From Caryophanon sp. (GTDB taxonomy: Bacteria > Bacillota > Bacilli > Bacillales_A > Planococcaceae): a stretch of 32,789 nt of DNA. The notes beneath the pieces were generated by a model. That model was not told where the DNA came from. It searched no databases and saw nothing but the letters and a program-made list of their open reading frames with translations. Made by a program: the position numbers and the translations under genes. The DNA lies in the NCBI GenBank assembly GCA_018384745.1, contig JAHAYH010000001.1, positions 1-32,789 on the forward strand, written 5' to 3'. Shown here in pieces: positions 7,399-16,623 of the stretch (its first letter is position 1; every line of letters starts with the position of its first letter).

Positions 7399-8916
7399 TT
7401 ATTTCACAAGCTGGTTGTTGTATAGCTCGTCTAAGTGCTCGATTTTTTTGTCGATTGAATCCGCAAACGTCATGATGTACGCCGCTGGATCTTTCGGGTT
7501 GTGGAACTGCCAAATCTTGCCCGTTTCAGGGTTCACAAATTTAGACGATGCGCCACAGCCGATGCCTAAAATCGTTTGTACTTCTTCCATAATGACGATG
7601 TTGTAAATGGATTCCTCGCCCACTTTTGAGTACCCAACGTTTTCTAAATTCCCTAAAATATTTTTTTGACGGTATAAGTAATATGGTACGTAGTTGTTTT
7701 CCTTCGTCCAACGTTGTGCCATTTTCATCATTTCCGCTACTGTATCGCGGTCTGCCACTTTATATTTATCTTTGTTGCGCGTCATTTCAGAAGCACGCTT
7801 AAACGATAACGTATGCACCGTTAATGACTCCGGCTGCATTTTCGCAGACTCGACAAGTGAGTTTTCAAACTCCTCAATGCCTTCGTTTGGCAGGCCAATA
7901 ATTAAGTCCATATTTATGTTGTTCATACCGGAGTTGCGGGATAGCCAGAATTTATCGATTGTTTCTTGTACTGTATGATGACGCCCGATTGCTTTTAACG
8001 TTTCATCTGTATAGCTTTGTGGGTTTACCGAAATTCGGTCAATGCCCCATTTTTTTAGCACTTCGATTTTTTCCGGTGTGATCGTATCTGGTCGACCGGC
8101 CTCTACCGTAATTTCACGAATCGTTTCTGGGTTCGGGAAAGATTCAAACATCGTTTTATAGAGCGCGTCCATTTCGTCTGCTTCGATCGATGTCGGTGTG
8201 CCACCGCCCCAATAGATCGATGTAATTTTCATGTTGTTGTCCGTTAACCATTTCCCCATTTCGCGAATTTCAATGTGTAAACCATCAAGGAACGTATCTA
8301 CGCGTCCTACTTTACGGTTACTTTGAATCGCATATGCTGGGAATGTACAGTAGGCACATTTTGTCGGACAAAACGGAATGCCAATGTACACTGAAATTTC
8401 GCGACCGATTGTGTCTAAGTCTGGAATCGTTTGCAATTGACGTTCAACGATTTCTTTCATCAGCTCAATTTTGCCATCTGAAATGCGGTAATCCGCTTGC
8501 AACGTCGCGAAAATTTCCGCTTCTGGCATACCAGCTTTACGATATTTATGGAATAATTTCGTCGGACGTACACCCGTTAAAATGCCCCACTCTTGCGTAA
8601 CCCCTGTATATTGCTCTAAGCAGTCAAGCATGACGTGTGATAGCGCGCGCTTAAAGCGAATGCGCGTCTCTTTGTCTGTACCTGCTGCGTCGTATTGCTT
8701 GCTGTAGTTGCTCGTAAACGTTTCCCCATCAACGGTCATTGTTGACGCGGTACGCACTTCAAACGTATCAAGCTGTTCATATGCTAAATCGAATGTAATG
8801 TCTGCTGCTGCATCACCGTGTACGATTGTTGTATCTTCATAAAAAAGGTTTGCGATATTGTGCAAAACGCGTGTCCAGTCTTCCGGAAACGCTTGTCGAA
8901 TATTAATAGTTTTCAT
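7399..8916 (-). CDS. hemZ: HemZ-type oxygen-independent coproporphyrinogen III oxidase-like radical SAM protein
   Basis: 505 residues, the length of B. subtilis HemZ (about 500). The radical-SAM cluster motif is CPTKCAYC (C183, C187, C190), followed by the GGGTPTS glycine motif, EITVEAGRPDTI and NPQSYTDETLKAIGR, all typical of the HemN/HemZ group. A ~170-residue N-terminal extension ahead of the radical-SAM barrel is characteristic of HemZ. The family acts in anaerobic haem or porphyrin metabolism, but true coproporphyrinogen oxidase activity of HemZ is debated, so the reaction should be taken with care. The ATG has only a weak AAAGATGG ribosome site. It has its own promoter at 8967-8995. Confidence 0.92.
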   Translation of the reverse strand: MKTINIRQAFPEDWTRVLHNIANLFYEDTTIVHGDAAADITFDLAYEQLDTFEVRTASTMTVDGETFTSNYSKQYDAAGTDKETRIRFKRALSHVMLDCLEQYTGVTQEWGILTGVRPTKLFHKYRKAGMPEAEIFATLQADYRISDGKIELMKEIVERQLQTIPDLDTIGREISVYIGIPFCPTKCAYCTFPAYAIQSNRKVGRVDTFLDGLHIEIREMGKWLTDNNMKITSIYWGGGTPTSIEADEMDALYKTMFESFPNPETIREITVEAGRPDTITPEKIEVLKKWGIDRISVNPQSYTDETLKAIGRHHTVQETIDKFWLSRNSGMNNINMDLIIGLPNEGIEEFENSLVESAKMQPESLTVHTLSFKRASEMTRNKDKYKVADRDTVAEMMKMAQRWTKENNYVPYYLYRQKNILGNLENVGYSKVGEESIYNIVIMEEVQTILGIGCGASSKFVNPETGKIWQFHNPKDPAAYIMTFADSIDKKIEHLDELYNNQLVK

Positions 8917-8941
8917 CGTTTCAGTCCATCTTTCTACAAAA

Positions 8942-8963
8942 GTTTTGAGACGTTTTTCAAAAC
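8942..8963 (-). other. Inverted repeat in the hemZ 5' untranslated region
   Basis: GTTTTGA (8942-8948) and TCAAAAC (8957-8963) form an inverted repeat just downstream of the hemZ -10. It could be an operator or a leader hairpin; no factor can be named from the sequence. Confidence 0.35.
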
Positions 8964-8966
8964 CTC

Positions 8967-8995
8967 ACTATATCATGGTTTTTACAAATTGTAAA
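8967..8995 (-). promoter_or_regulatory. hemZ promoter
   Basis: On the minus strand TTTACA, a 17-bp spacer and TATAGT, with a TGn extension (TGATATAGT), lie about 50 bp before the ATG. Confidence 0.6.
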
Positions 8996-9057
8996 AATTG
9001 ATGCATGGTGACATATAGTCGATTTCATTGGAGATGATCGCGTGCAGGTGAACGCTA

Positions 9058-9102
9058 ATAAAAAACGACCGCCCGAAAATTTGTGCTCGGATGGTCGCTT
9101 TT
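9058..9102 (-). terminator. yheB-yheA terminator
   Basis: On the minus strand GCGACC..CCGA pairs with TCGG..GGTCGT and is followed by TTTTTT. It lies directly after the yheA stop codon. Confidence 0.75.
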
Positions 9103-9105
9103 ATG

Positions 9106-9441
9106 TTACATGCTTTCGTACATCGATTGAATCGGTTGTACTAACTCACGTGTAATGGACTCGATAATGCGGCTTAATGCCATTTCTGTATCAAGCATGT
9201 ATAAAATTTTCTCGTTTTGCTGTGCAAGCTGTGCAACTTGTTGTGCATATACAAGCTCATCTTCTAACAACTGCTCACCTTGCATTTGCTTTTCTTGTAA
9301 TTTCACTTGTACGTCGCGGAAGTTTGTGAATAAAGATAAGGCTTGTGCATCTTCTTTCACCGCTTCGATCGCGCGCTCTAGCGCAACGAACTCTTCTGTT
9401 TCACGAATTTTTTGTTGTAGCTGTGCTGTTAACTGTTGCAT
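9106..9441 (-). CDS. yheA: YlbF/YmcA family protein, YheA-like
   Basis: 111 residues, almost all predicted helix and rich in Q, E and L, with no catalytic motif. Length and pattern fit the YlbF/YmcA (RicF/RicA) family, and position next to yheB identifies it as YheA-like. YlbF and YmcA in B. subtilis form the Y-complex with YaaT that affects RNA maturation and development; whether YheA takes part in a similar complex is unknown. ATG start after AAAGGGGAC. It starts about 35 nt after the yheB stop and is probably co-transcribed. Confidence 0.85.
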   Translation of the reverse strand: MQQLTAQLQQKIRETEEFVALERAIEAVKEDAQALSLFTNFRDVQVKLQEKQMQGEQLLEDELVYAQQVAQLAQQNEKILYMLDTEMALSRIIESITRELVQPIQSMYESM

Positions 9442-9476
9442 GTATAAGTCCCCTTTTCATGTGCGAAATGCACGTG

Positions 9477-10622
9477 TTATACGAATACGGCGAACAACCC
9501 TTGTACGACCCCGATGACGCCACCGAGAACGAACCCAAGGAATGTAATCATTTTGAATTCGCGTTTTGAAATTCCTAAAATAAGCTCTTCTAATTTTTGA
9601 ACAGGGAACGTATCGACTTGCTGACGTACAACCTCTTCTAAGTTTAGCTTTTTTACGACATCTTCAATTTTATTTTCAGCTTCCGCAAAGCCTCTGTCAA
9701 GTAACTTCGGTAAAAGCTCCTCTGTTGCCCACGTCTTTCCTTGTGGCCAGTAGTGGTGAATTGTGTAGTTAAGACGTTCGTCTAAGTTCATCTCTTTTTT
9801 CGCATATGCTTTTACAGACGCTTCGATGCGATCAAAATCGATATCTGCGGTAAAATCTGTCACAGGACGATCCTTTAACTTTTCATACTCGCCGTGAATT
9901 AAGTTGTGCAAGACGTTATAAATGCCATCTGATTTTAAGAAGTTTAAAAGTTCACGCTGCACCGTTTCCGCAAGCGAGCTCGTATCGCCACCTAAAAACA
10001 TTTGTACCATGCCACCAAGTGAGCCTTTTGATTGTAAAAAATCATTGAGCATTTTTTGAATGGCAATTTGACCGTCGTACGATTTGAAGTAGTTTTCGCC
10101 TTTTTCAAGCAAGTACTCAATAAACTCTGGCACTTTTTGATCCATCGTTGCTTCAAAGTCTGCTGGAATGAGCTCGCGAATCGTTTTCGTTGAGAGCGTA
10201 TTTTGCACGTTCGCAAATTGCGTATGAATCACTTCATCGACTTTGTCCTCAATTGTGCGAGGCAGCTGTGAAAAGCCTGCAATGTCGAGCCACTGTGCAA
10301 GCGTGCGATCATCGCGGAAAACCGTTTCTTCCACTTTTTGTTTCGCAAACGCTGCAGCCATGTCACGTACTTCGGGTGATAAAATTTTTGTGCGGAACAT
10401 GTCTGGCGTTAATAAATAGTTCGATACTGTTCGTCCGAGCTGAATCGCTAAATCTTCACGGCGCTTCGGAATAAGTCCCGGTGTAAACGGAACACGCCAA
10501 TTGCCGATATATTTTGCTTCATACGGATGAAATAGCATTTTAATGGCAATATGGTTCGTAAAGCCACCGATTACAGAGCCAACGACAACCATAAATAAAA
10601 TTGTAATTAGTCCATCTACCAT
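9477..10622 (-). CDS. yheB: DUF445 family membrane protein, YheB-like
   Basis: 381 residues with one hydrophobic segment at each end: [20 protein letters not shown] (4-23) and a glycine-rich C-terminal helix (about 356-381). The long middle is amphipathic and helical. The [19 protein letters not shown] segment after the first helix is the DUF445 signature. The family has no established biochemical function. The yheB-yheA order is conserved with B. subtilis, which supports the name. ATG start with AAAGGATG about 8 nt upstream. Confidence 0.88.
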   Translation of the reverse strand: MVDGLITILFMVVVGSVIGGFTNHIAIKMLFHPYEAKYIGNWRVPFTPGLIPKRREDLAIQLGRTVSNYLLTPDMFRTKILSPEVRDMAAAFAKQKVEETVFRDDRTLAQWLDIAGFSQLPRTIEDKVDEVIHTQFANVQNTLSTKTIRELIPADFEATMDQKVPEFIEYLLEKGENYFKSYDGQIAIQKMLNDFLQSKGSLGGMVQMFLGGDTSSLAETVQRELLNFLKSDGIYNVLHNLIHGEYEKLKDRPVTDFTADIDFDRIEASVKAYAKKEMNLDERLNYTIHHYWPQGKTWATEELLPKLLDRGFAEAENKIEDVVKKLNLEEVVRQQVDTFPVQKLEELILGISKREFKMITFLGFVLGGVIGVVQGLFAVFV

Positions 10623-10742
10623 ATATGTTTTAGCATCCTTTCCTCATGTAACTTTCCTTATTATAACAGAGAGACGAAAAAAAAAGGAAATGACACTGCT
10701 TTCGCGAATACTTACATTTAAGAAAGATAGGGGGATTTTCAG

Positions 10743-10943
10743 ATGATTCAACACTTTAGCTTTAAACCACTTTACAATGAAGAGCTGCCAGGTTGGGTTG
10801 TGACGTTTTTTTATGAGCGTACACGCTACCGCGCAGAATACGATAAAGATGGCGATATACGCTGGCTAGACGGCGCACCACCGCAAGAAGACAACGTCAA
10901 AAAAATGATTCATGAACTGATGCTATTTCACGTGTACGAATAA
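10743..10943 (+). CDS. yheE: DUF5342 family protein, YheE-like
   Basis: 66 residues, close to B. subtilis YheE in length. It is small and soluble with many aromatic residues (FSFKPLYNEELPGWVVTFFY). No function is known for the family. It is transcribed divergently from yheB, starts at an ATG with GGGGG about 9 nt upstream, and ends at a shared terminator. Its position between yheB and the exporter genes repeats the B. subtilis yhe gene order. Confidence 0.8.
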   Translation: MIQHFSFKPLYNEELPGWVVTFFYERTRYRAEYDKDGDIRWLDGAPPQEDNVKKMIHELMLFHVYE

Positions 10944-10949
10944 ACAACG

Positions 10950-10982
10950 AAGACGACTTGCACATGGCAAGCCGTCTTTTTA
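10950..10982. terminator. Terminator shared by yheE and the MFS gene
   Basis: AAGACG-CTTGC pairs with GCAAG-CGTCTT around a short loop, with one A-C mismatch and a T run on the plus side. The MFS stop codon lies inside the downstream T run. Confidence 0.7.
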
Positions 10983-12245
10983 AATTGCCGCGCGCTTTTT
11001 TTGCCAGCGACGCCCAAATATAGTGTAAAAATAAATGGAGGCGGTTAAATATAAGCCACCCGTAATCGAAAACGCATACGCATATCCCCAATACGAGCCA
11101 AAGTTCGTCACAAGCCACGCTGCTGGCAAGCCCATCGTTGCCCATCCTAAGTTAAACACCATTTGATTAACCGAGTTTGCAAGCCCTTTATAACGATCCG
11201 AAACGATATCCATTGCAATGGCACTTTGGATTGGGTTGCCTGCATTCATCAGCGCTTGACGCAGCAAAAAGCCAATTGATGCCCAAAAGAGCGACGTCGT
11301 AAATGCCGTTAAAAATAAAAAGGGAATCGATAACAATTGAAACACAATGAGCGCATTTACTTTCCCGATGCGCTTTACAACCGCTGGGCCAATCAGCATT
11401 GCCACTGCCGTCATTGCCGACCCAAGTGCTAAAATGAACCCAACATACGAATTCGATGCATCAAAGCGATTGGCAAAGTATAAGTTTAAATACGGAATGA
11501 CAAGCCCTGAACCTGTGCCAATCAACAGCTGCGCAATGGCAAATAACACAATGAGCTTCGCATTTTGTGAAAACGTTGTTGGCTGTTGCTCGTCTTGTGC
11601 AACGGGCTCGATACGCTGCTCGTCGGTACGCGTTGTTCGTTGCAATTGAAGTAACGGTACAAAACCAATAACGAAAAGGACGACACCTATTAATAACGAA
11701 GCACGAATGCTTTCGACACTCGTCATCGTCGTTGCCCACATAAAGCCGTCCGCGACAATTCCACCGATCAAGTTCCCTACTACGCCAGCGACTGTAACAA
11801 GCGAAAAATGAATGCTAAATAAATGTACACGCTCTTTTGGCGATGCGTTTTCGGCTAAAAACGGCACGCCGGACACTTGTACAAACGCCCAAATAAAACC
11901 TGTCGCAAATGCGAGTGCAAGCATCATCGTTTCATCGACGACAACGCTGCGTGCGGCAAGTGTAACAGCTGTGACAATCGTCCCCGTTACGAGCACCCAT
12001 TTGCGTCCAATTTTATCGCTAATAATGCCTGCTGGTACGAGCATGATTGCTGTTGCGAGCGACATCATTGCGATGACGCTGCCATTAATCGTTTCTGGAA
12101 GACCTAGCTCACGAATATATAAATTGTACATGACCGAGAACACACCCATGCCAATTTGAATAAATACATTCGCGAGCATAAACAAGCGAATATTTCGGTT
12201 AAATCGTTGAATTGTTTGCCACCATTCTTCAAGCCATCGTCTCAT
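10980..12245 (-). CDS. Major facilitator superfamily transporter
   Basis: 421 residues with about 12 hydrophobic segments in two halves separated by a charged loop (about 205-225, TTRTDEQRIEPVAQDEQQ). The MFS motif A between helices 2 and 3 is GIISDKIGRKWV (73-84), and an internal GVVGNLIGGIVADG element marks helix 5. This points to a proton-linked drug or metabolite exporter, but the substrate cannot be read from sequence. It starts at an ATG with AAAAGGTGGG upstream and is divergent from the unknown gene at 12395. Confidence 0.88.
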   Translation of the reverse strand: MRRWLEEWWQTIQRFNRNIRLFMLANVFIQIGMGVFSVMYNLYIRELGLPETINGSVIAMMSLATAIMLVPAGIISDKIGRKWVLVTGTIVTAVTLAARSVVVDETMMLALAFATGFIWAFVQVSGVPFLAENASPKERVHLFSIHFSLVTVAGVVGNLIGGIVADGFMWATTMTSVESIRASLLIGVVLFVIGFVPLLQLQRTTRTDEQRIEPVAQDEQQPTTFSQNAKLIVLFAIAQLLIGTGSGLVIPYLNLYFANRFDASNSYVGFILALGSAMTAVAMLIGPAVVKRIGKVNALIVFQLLSIPFLFLTAFTTSLFWASIGFLLRQALMNAGNPIQSAIAMDIVSDRYKGLANSVNQMVFNLGWATMGLPAAWLVTNFGSYWGYAYAFSITGGLYLTASIYFYTIFGRRWQKKRAAI

Positions 12246-12394
12246 GCTGTCCCACCTTTTATTTCGTTACACTAAATATACGCATACCGTACTATTTTGA
12301 CAATGTCATAAAAGGCACTTTTTTATGTGTAAAAACAACCATTTTTAGTTTATGATAGAACTACATAATAACTACAAAAAGAGGAAAACTATTT

Positions 12395-12802
12395 ATGAAA
12401 ACGATTTCTGTGTTAAAACATGATACTTTTTCCGCAAAAAGCTTCACGCGTGCTCGTTTAAAAGAAAATTTTGTCGAGCTTACGCAATTAATTTTCCAAG
12501 CGGTGGATACGCATGGTGCCATCACTACGCAAACGTTCCCGAACTACATCGATTATCATCAAGATTATTTCATCGAATACCAGGAAACATTAAAAGCGAA
12601 CTACATCGCGAGCTCGCCACTCAACTACAAACGTCGTGTTTCTTCGATCTTCATTTCCTATAAAGGGAAATTTTATAAAGTAACGTATGGCATCACGTCA
12701 CGCGGCGCTATTCGCATGGATCCATACGAGGAACATTTAATTCGCACACATGAAAAAATATACGATGTTGAAGCGTTAGCACACGCTGTTCAAATGTCGT
12801 AA
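12395..12802 (+). CDS. Hypothetical protein, 135 residues
   Basis: I do not recognise the family. It is a soluble protein without signal peptide or membrane segment, and it is rich in Y, I and T with alternating hydrophobic stretches (SSIFISYKGKFYKVTYG), suggesting a mixed alpha/beta fold. Codon use resembles its neighbours. It has a good AAGAGGAAAAC ribosome site before the ATG, its own terminator at 12828-12862, and upstream AT-rich DNA containing TTGACA (12297-12302) and TATGAT (12351-12356) elements that do not form a well-spaced pair. It is flanked by two transporter genes on the other strand, so there is no operon context. Confidence 0.75.
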   Translation: MKTISVLKHDTFSAKSFTRARLKENFVELTQLIFQAVDTHGAITTQTFPNYIDYHQDYFIEYQETLKANYIASSPLNYKRRVSSIFISYKGKFYKVTYGITSRGAIRMDPYEEHLIRTHEKIYDVEALAHAVQMS

Positions 12803-12827
12803 CCTCGTTCTCCGAATAGCTTACAAG

Positions 12828-12862
12828 AAAAAACGACGCGGCGTTAGGCCACGTCGTTTTTT
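12828..12862. terminator. Terminator between the 135-residue gene and bmrD
   Basis: AAAAAACGACG..GGC pairs with GCC..CGTCGTTTTTT around TTAG, with A and T runs on both sides. It can serve both the plus-strand gene and the minus-strand exporter operon. Confidence 0.85.
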
Positions 12863-12871
12863 CGTCGTTCT

Positions 12872-14635
12872 TTATAAGCGTTGCTGCTCGTAATCCGTTT
12901 CCTGTTGCAATGATTTCGCCTGCATTTCATACATATTCGCATACGTGCCGCCTCGTGCAATTAGTTCGTCATGGCGACCCATTTCTTGAATTTCTCCACG
13001 GTCGAGCACAATGATTTGATCCGCATGCTTAATGGTTGATAGACGGTGCGCAATAATAAACGTTGTACGCCCTTCCTTTAACACATCCATTGCATGTTGA
13101 ATCATTTCCTCTGTCTCCGTATCAATATTAGACGTTGCTTCATCCAATATTAAAATCGCCGGATTGAACGCTAGTGCTCGCGCAAATGAAATGAGCTGAC
13201 GCTGCCCTGCAGATAGCGTGCTTCCTTTTTCAATTACAGGTTCGTCGATGCCGTTTTGTAAATTGTTTAACACGGATTCAGCACCGACTGCTTTTAACGC
13301 GTTCTCGACCGCTTCTCGCGTAATGCGTGGGTCGTCTAAGCTCACGTTTGATGCAATCGTTCCTGTAAATAAATACGGGTCCTGCAGCACGATGCCCATA
13401 TGTTGACGAATCGTTTGACGCGGTAGCGATGTAATGTCAATGCCATCGATCGTAATGCGCCCTTTTGACGGGTCATAAAAGCGGAACAGTAAATTCATAA
13501 TGGAGCTTTTCCCTGAACCTGTATGCCCAACGAGCGCAATCGTTTCACCGCGCTTTGCTTCAAAGTTTAAATGTTTCAGCACATATTCGTGCTCTTTATA
13601 CGCAAACGACACATCTTCAAATTTCACATGTCCTTCATAACGTGGAATTTGCTTTGTCGATACGTCTTCTCCTGTTTGATCAAGCAGCTCAAATACGCGG
13701 TTTGCCGCAACGAGTGAACGCTCAAGCTGCGAAAATTGATTGACGATCGCTGTGATTGGGTTAAATAAACGCGTTACATAATCAACGAATGCATATAATG
13801 TACCCGCTGTCACATAATCGACAGTGGTCATCGAGCCTGTGCCGAAAAAGTAAATGAACACGACAAACATCGATAATCGTAAAAAGTTGACTAAGTTATG
13901 AGATGTCGCTGAATCGAGCACAAGCAGCTTGCGATGGTAATCATAATGCGTGTCGTTTAACGCGGTAAATTCCGCTTCCATCTGCTTTTCACGGCGGAAC
14001 GCTTGAATGATCGTCATGCCGTTGATTGACTCGTTGATCATCGCGTTTAAATCCGCGATTTTTGCACGAATGACACCGTTATACGCCTGTGCATATTTAC
14101 GATATAAAATCATCCATGCGTATAAGATCGGCACGAGTATGAGCGCAATCGTTGCGACTTTTGCATTCAGTGCAAACAGCGCAATATAAACACCAAACAT
14201 CGATAAAAAGCTAACGGCAAATTGCGATAACACCGTAACGTATAAGTTGCGCACCGCTTCCGTATCGTTCGTCACGCGCGCGACAATTTTTCCTGCCGGC
14301 GAGTTATCAAAATACGAGATTGGCAACGTTTGAATTTTCGTAAATGTTTCCAGCCGCATATTTTGAACGATGCGATTGGCACCACGCTGCAATGACACCG
14401 AGCTAATATAACGTAAAATACCTGTGACAATCGCGAGCGCAAAGTACGTTGCTAACAGCCAAGCAAGCGGTGCAACATCAATTTTACCGACATGCATATG
14501 ATGGTCGATCACATACTTGGCAATGAGTGGTGCTGCTAGCTCTGTCGCTACTGAAATGGCTAAAATAAGCAAGCCACTGACGATGAAACGCTTGTAGCGC
14601 ATCGCATAGTCGTACAATCGTTTTGTCGGACTCAT
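12872..14635 (-). CDS. bmrD: Heterodimeric multidrug ABC exporter subunit, BmrD-like
   Basis: 587 residues: an N-terminal six-helix ABC exporter domain (about 1-320), then a nucleotide-binding domain with Walker A GHTGSGKS (370-377), Q-loop VLQDPYLF, signature LSAGQ (474-478) and Walker B ILILDEA with catalytic E499. Switch histidine is in IIAHRLST. The intact glutamate makes this the catalytically competent Walker site of the pair, while its altered LSAGQ signature would face the degenerate site of the partner. B. subtilis BmrD is longer (about 670) because of an extracellular insertion, which seems absent here. The start overlaps the stop of the bmrC-like gene by 4 nt, so the two are translationally coupled. 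Confidence 0.9.
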   Translation of the reverse strand: MSPTKRLYDYAMRYKRFIVSGLLILAISVATELAAPLIAKYVIDHHMHVGKIDVAPLAWLLATYFALAIVTGILRYISSVSLQRGANRIVQNMRLETFTKIQTLPISYFDNSPAGKIVARVTNDTEAVRNLYVTVLSQFAVSFLSMFGVYIALFALNAKVATIALILVPILYAWMILYRKYAQAYNGVIRAKIADLNAMINESINGMTIIQAFRREKQMEAEFTALNDTHYDYHRKLLVLDSATSHNLVNFLRLSMFVVFIYFFGTGSMTTVDYVTAGTLYAFVDYVTRLFNPITAIVNQFSQLERSLVAANRVFELLDQTGEDVSTKQIPRYEGHVKFEDVSFAYKEHEYVLKHLNFEAKRGETIALVGHTGSGKSSIMNLLFRFYDPSKGRITIDGIDITSLPRQTIRQHMGIVLQDPYLFTGTIASNVSLDDPRITREAVENALKAVGAESVLNNLQNGIDEPVIEKGSTLSAGQRQLISFARALAFNPAILILDEATSNIDTETEEMIQHAMDVLKEGRTTFIIAHRLSTIKHADQIIVLDRGEIQEMGRHDELIARGGTYANMYEMQAKSLQQETDYEQQRL

Positions 14636-16371
14636 GTGCTCGCCTCCTCTAATTGTTGGCGATCAAATTGTTCTTTATACCAACCGTTTTGTGAAACGAG
14701 CTGTGCGTGTGTTCCTTGTTCAATGACGCGCCCTTCATCAAGCACGATGATGACGTCCGCATGTTGAATGCCGGATAGACGATGGGTTGTAATAATGGTC
14801 GTCTTCTGCGCACGCGCGTGTTGAATGTTTTGAATGATCGCCATTTCAGTTTTCGCATCGACTGCTGATAACGAATCATCGAGCAGTAAAATATCAGGGT
14901 TTTTAATAAGCGCACGCGCAATCGATACGCGCTGCTTTTGCCCACCCGATAACGAAACCCCTTTTTCCCCGACAAGCGTTTCAAGTCCCATCGGTAAGTT
15001 TTGTAAATCTTTCTCAAAATGCGCTAAACGAATCGCTTCGTCCAGCTCCTCGTCTGTCGCATGTTCTTTTCCGAATAAAATGTTTTCACGAATGGTACGT
15101 GAAAATAAAACGTGCTCCTGTGGTACGTAACCGATCCAACTTAACACCTGCTCTTTTGACTGCTTCGCTAAGTCGACATCGCCAATGCTAAACTGTCCTT
15201 CACCGAGCGGATATTCACGAAGCAACTGACGTACAAATGTCGTTTTTCCTGCCCCTGTTTTGCCGACGATGCCAAGCGTTTGCCCTTTTTGCAGCTTCAC
15301 CGATACGTTCGCTAAGTTCGTCACTTGCGACATCGGATATTGGAACGAATAATGATTCACATCGATTGAAGATGGTGTTGTGATTGTTACGTGTTTGCCA
15401 TCTGGTACGTCTTCGTTGTAGTGCAGCGTTTGTTGTACGCGGTCAAGCGATGCATTTCCTTGCTGCATAACGTTAATGAGCTCCCCAACTGCAAACATCG
15501 GCCACGTCGCAAGCCCTAAATAAACGTTGAACGACACGAGCTGTCCAACCGTTAACTCCCCGCGTGACACGAGCACCGCGCCATAACCGAGTGCGATGAC
15601 GTAGCATAACCCCATGCCAATGCGGGTAATGGGTACAAACAACGCGTTAATTTTCACAACCGCCATATTTTTTTCAACGACTTCTTCACTTTTTTCGAAA
15701 AAGCGTTGCTGCTCAAGTGGTTCCTGCACGTATGCACGCACAACACGTACACCTGCCACCGATTCAAGAACGCTGTCATTTAAGTCCCCAAACGCTTCTT
15801 GCGACACCATGTAACGCTCATGCACAATTTTGCCAAGGTACTGAATAATAAACGCCATAATCGGTACCGGCAACATCGCAAATAACGTTAACTTCCACGA
15901 AATGGTGATCGCCATCGCCGCGACGATAAATGCCATGTACACCGTTGAATCTACGAGCGTCATAACCCCAAATCCTGCTGTTAATGATACTGCGTTTAAA
16001 TCATTTGTCGCCCGTGCCATTAAGTCGCCCGTGCGATTTTGTTCATAAAATGTTGGCTTCATTTTCAAAAATTGTTGGAACAATTTTTTCCGCAAAATGC
16101 GATCGATCGTAATGGCCCCACCAAACAATTGATACTGCCAAATAAAATTTAAAGCATAACTCGTGGCAATAATGACGACAAACGCAATAATGTAGTTACG
16201 CAGCGTCTCTTGTGTCAGCGAATTTGTCGTCATGGCATCGATAGCTTCCCCAAGTAGCCACGGTGGAATAATTTCCACAACGCTCGCTAAAATGAGGAGC
16301 ACAATGGCGACGGTGTATTGCTTTCGATACGCTTTAAAAAACCAGCTAAGTTTTCGAAATACGTCAAACAT
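14632..16371 (-). CDS. bmrC: Heterodimeric multidrug ABC exporter subunit, BmrC-like
   Basis: 579 residues, near the 585 of B. subtilis BmrC. A six-helix exporter domain (about 1-320) precedes a nucleotide-binding domain with Walker A GKTGAGKT (370-377), Q-loop YVPQEHVLF, canonical signature LSGGQ (474-478) and Walker B ILLLDDS. The catalytic glutamate is replaced by aspartate (D499), the mark of the degenerate site in heterodimeric exporters such as BmrCD and LmrCD. Together with the next gene it should pump structurally varied drugs out of the cell. It starts at an ATG preceded by AGGTG. Expression is probably controlled by the leader peptide and attenuator upstream (16540-16770). Confidence 0.92.
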   Translation of the reverse strand: MFDVFRKLSWFFKAYRKQYTVAIVLLILASVVEIIPPWLLGEAIDAMTTNSLTQETLRNYIIAFVVIIATSYALNFIWQYQLFGGAITIDRILRKKLFQQFLKMKPTFYEQNRTGDLMARATNDLNAVSLTAGFGVMTLVDSTVYMAFIVAAMAITISWKLTLFAMLPVPIMAFIIQYLGKIVHERYMVSQEAFGDLNDSVLESVAGVRVVRAYVQEPLEQQRFFEKSEEVVEKNMAVVKINALFVPITRIGMGLCYVIALGYGAVLVSRGELTVGQLVSFNVYLGLATWPMFAVGELINVMQQGNASLDRVQQTLHYNEDVPDGKHVTITTPSSIDVNHYSFQYPMSQVTNLANVSVKLQKGQTLGIVGKTGAGKTTFVRQLLREYPLGEGQFSIGDVDLAKQSKEQVLSWIGYVPQEHVLFSRTIRENILFGKEHATDEELDEAIRLAHFEKDLQNLPMGLETLVGEKGVSLSGGQKQRVSIARALIKNPDILLLDDSLSAVDAKTEMAIIQNIQHARAQKTTIITTHRLSGIQHADVIIVLDEGRVIEQGTHAQLVSQNGWYKEQFDRQQLEEAST

Positions 16372-16399
16372 GTTTTCACCTATTTTCTTCTGTAATGGT

Positions 16400-16421
16400 G
16401 TTCATCTAACGCTAGATGAAC
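16400..16421 (-). other. Perfect inverted repeat in the bmrC 5' leader
   Basis: GTTCATCTA and TAGATGAAC (9 bp) are separated by 4 bases, about 30 nt before the bmrC start codon. In RNA it would form a tight hairpin in the leader; as DNA it could be an operator. No T run follows. Confidence 0.5.
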
Positions 16422-16536
16422 GGTTCAATGGCTCGATGTGCGCTAACCATCTCGTACATATTCATTGTTCATACGTTTACTTTTTTGTGTCATCATCATG
16501 CCACCATCCTATTCTTCTTTCTTTATTCACGAAAAA

Positions 16537-16584
16537 AACGACAAAAAAAGGCCCGCTACTCCTAAAAAAGAGCGCGCGCCTTTT
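16537..16584 (-). terminator. Attenuator terminator between leader peptide and bmrC
   Basis: On the minus strand AAAAGGC..CGCT pairs with AGCG..GCCTTTTTTT (internal loop GCG against G), followed by seven T. It lies between the leader peptide stop and bmrC, where a constitutive terminator would silence the operon, so it must be conditional. Confidence 0.75.
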
Positions 16585-16589
16585 ATATA

Positions 16590-16618
16590 GAGAGGTGATA
16601 GGCATACCTATCCCTCTA
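16590..16618 (-). other. Hairpin between leader stop codon and terminator
   Basis: On the minus strand AGAGG-GATAGG pairs with CCTATC-A-CCTCT around a TATG loop, only ~7 nt after the leader peptide stop codon. A ribosome held at the end of the leader would cover its 5' arm, so it is a good candidate for the switching structure. Confidence 0.55.
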
Positions 16619-16623
16619 CTTGC

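Noticed and set aside
16443-16499. 18-codon minus-strand frame (MMMTQKSKRMNNEYVRDG) between attenuator and bmrC
   Set aside because: Only a weak AGGATGG precedes it and nothing ties it to the attenuator; kept as a remote possibility, not a feature.
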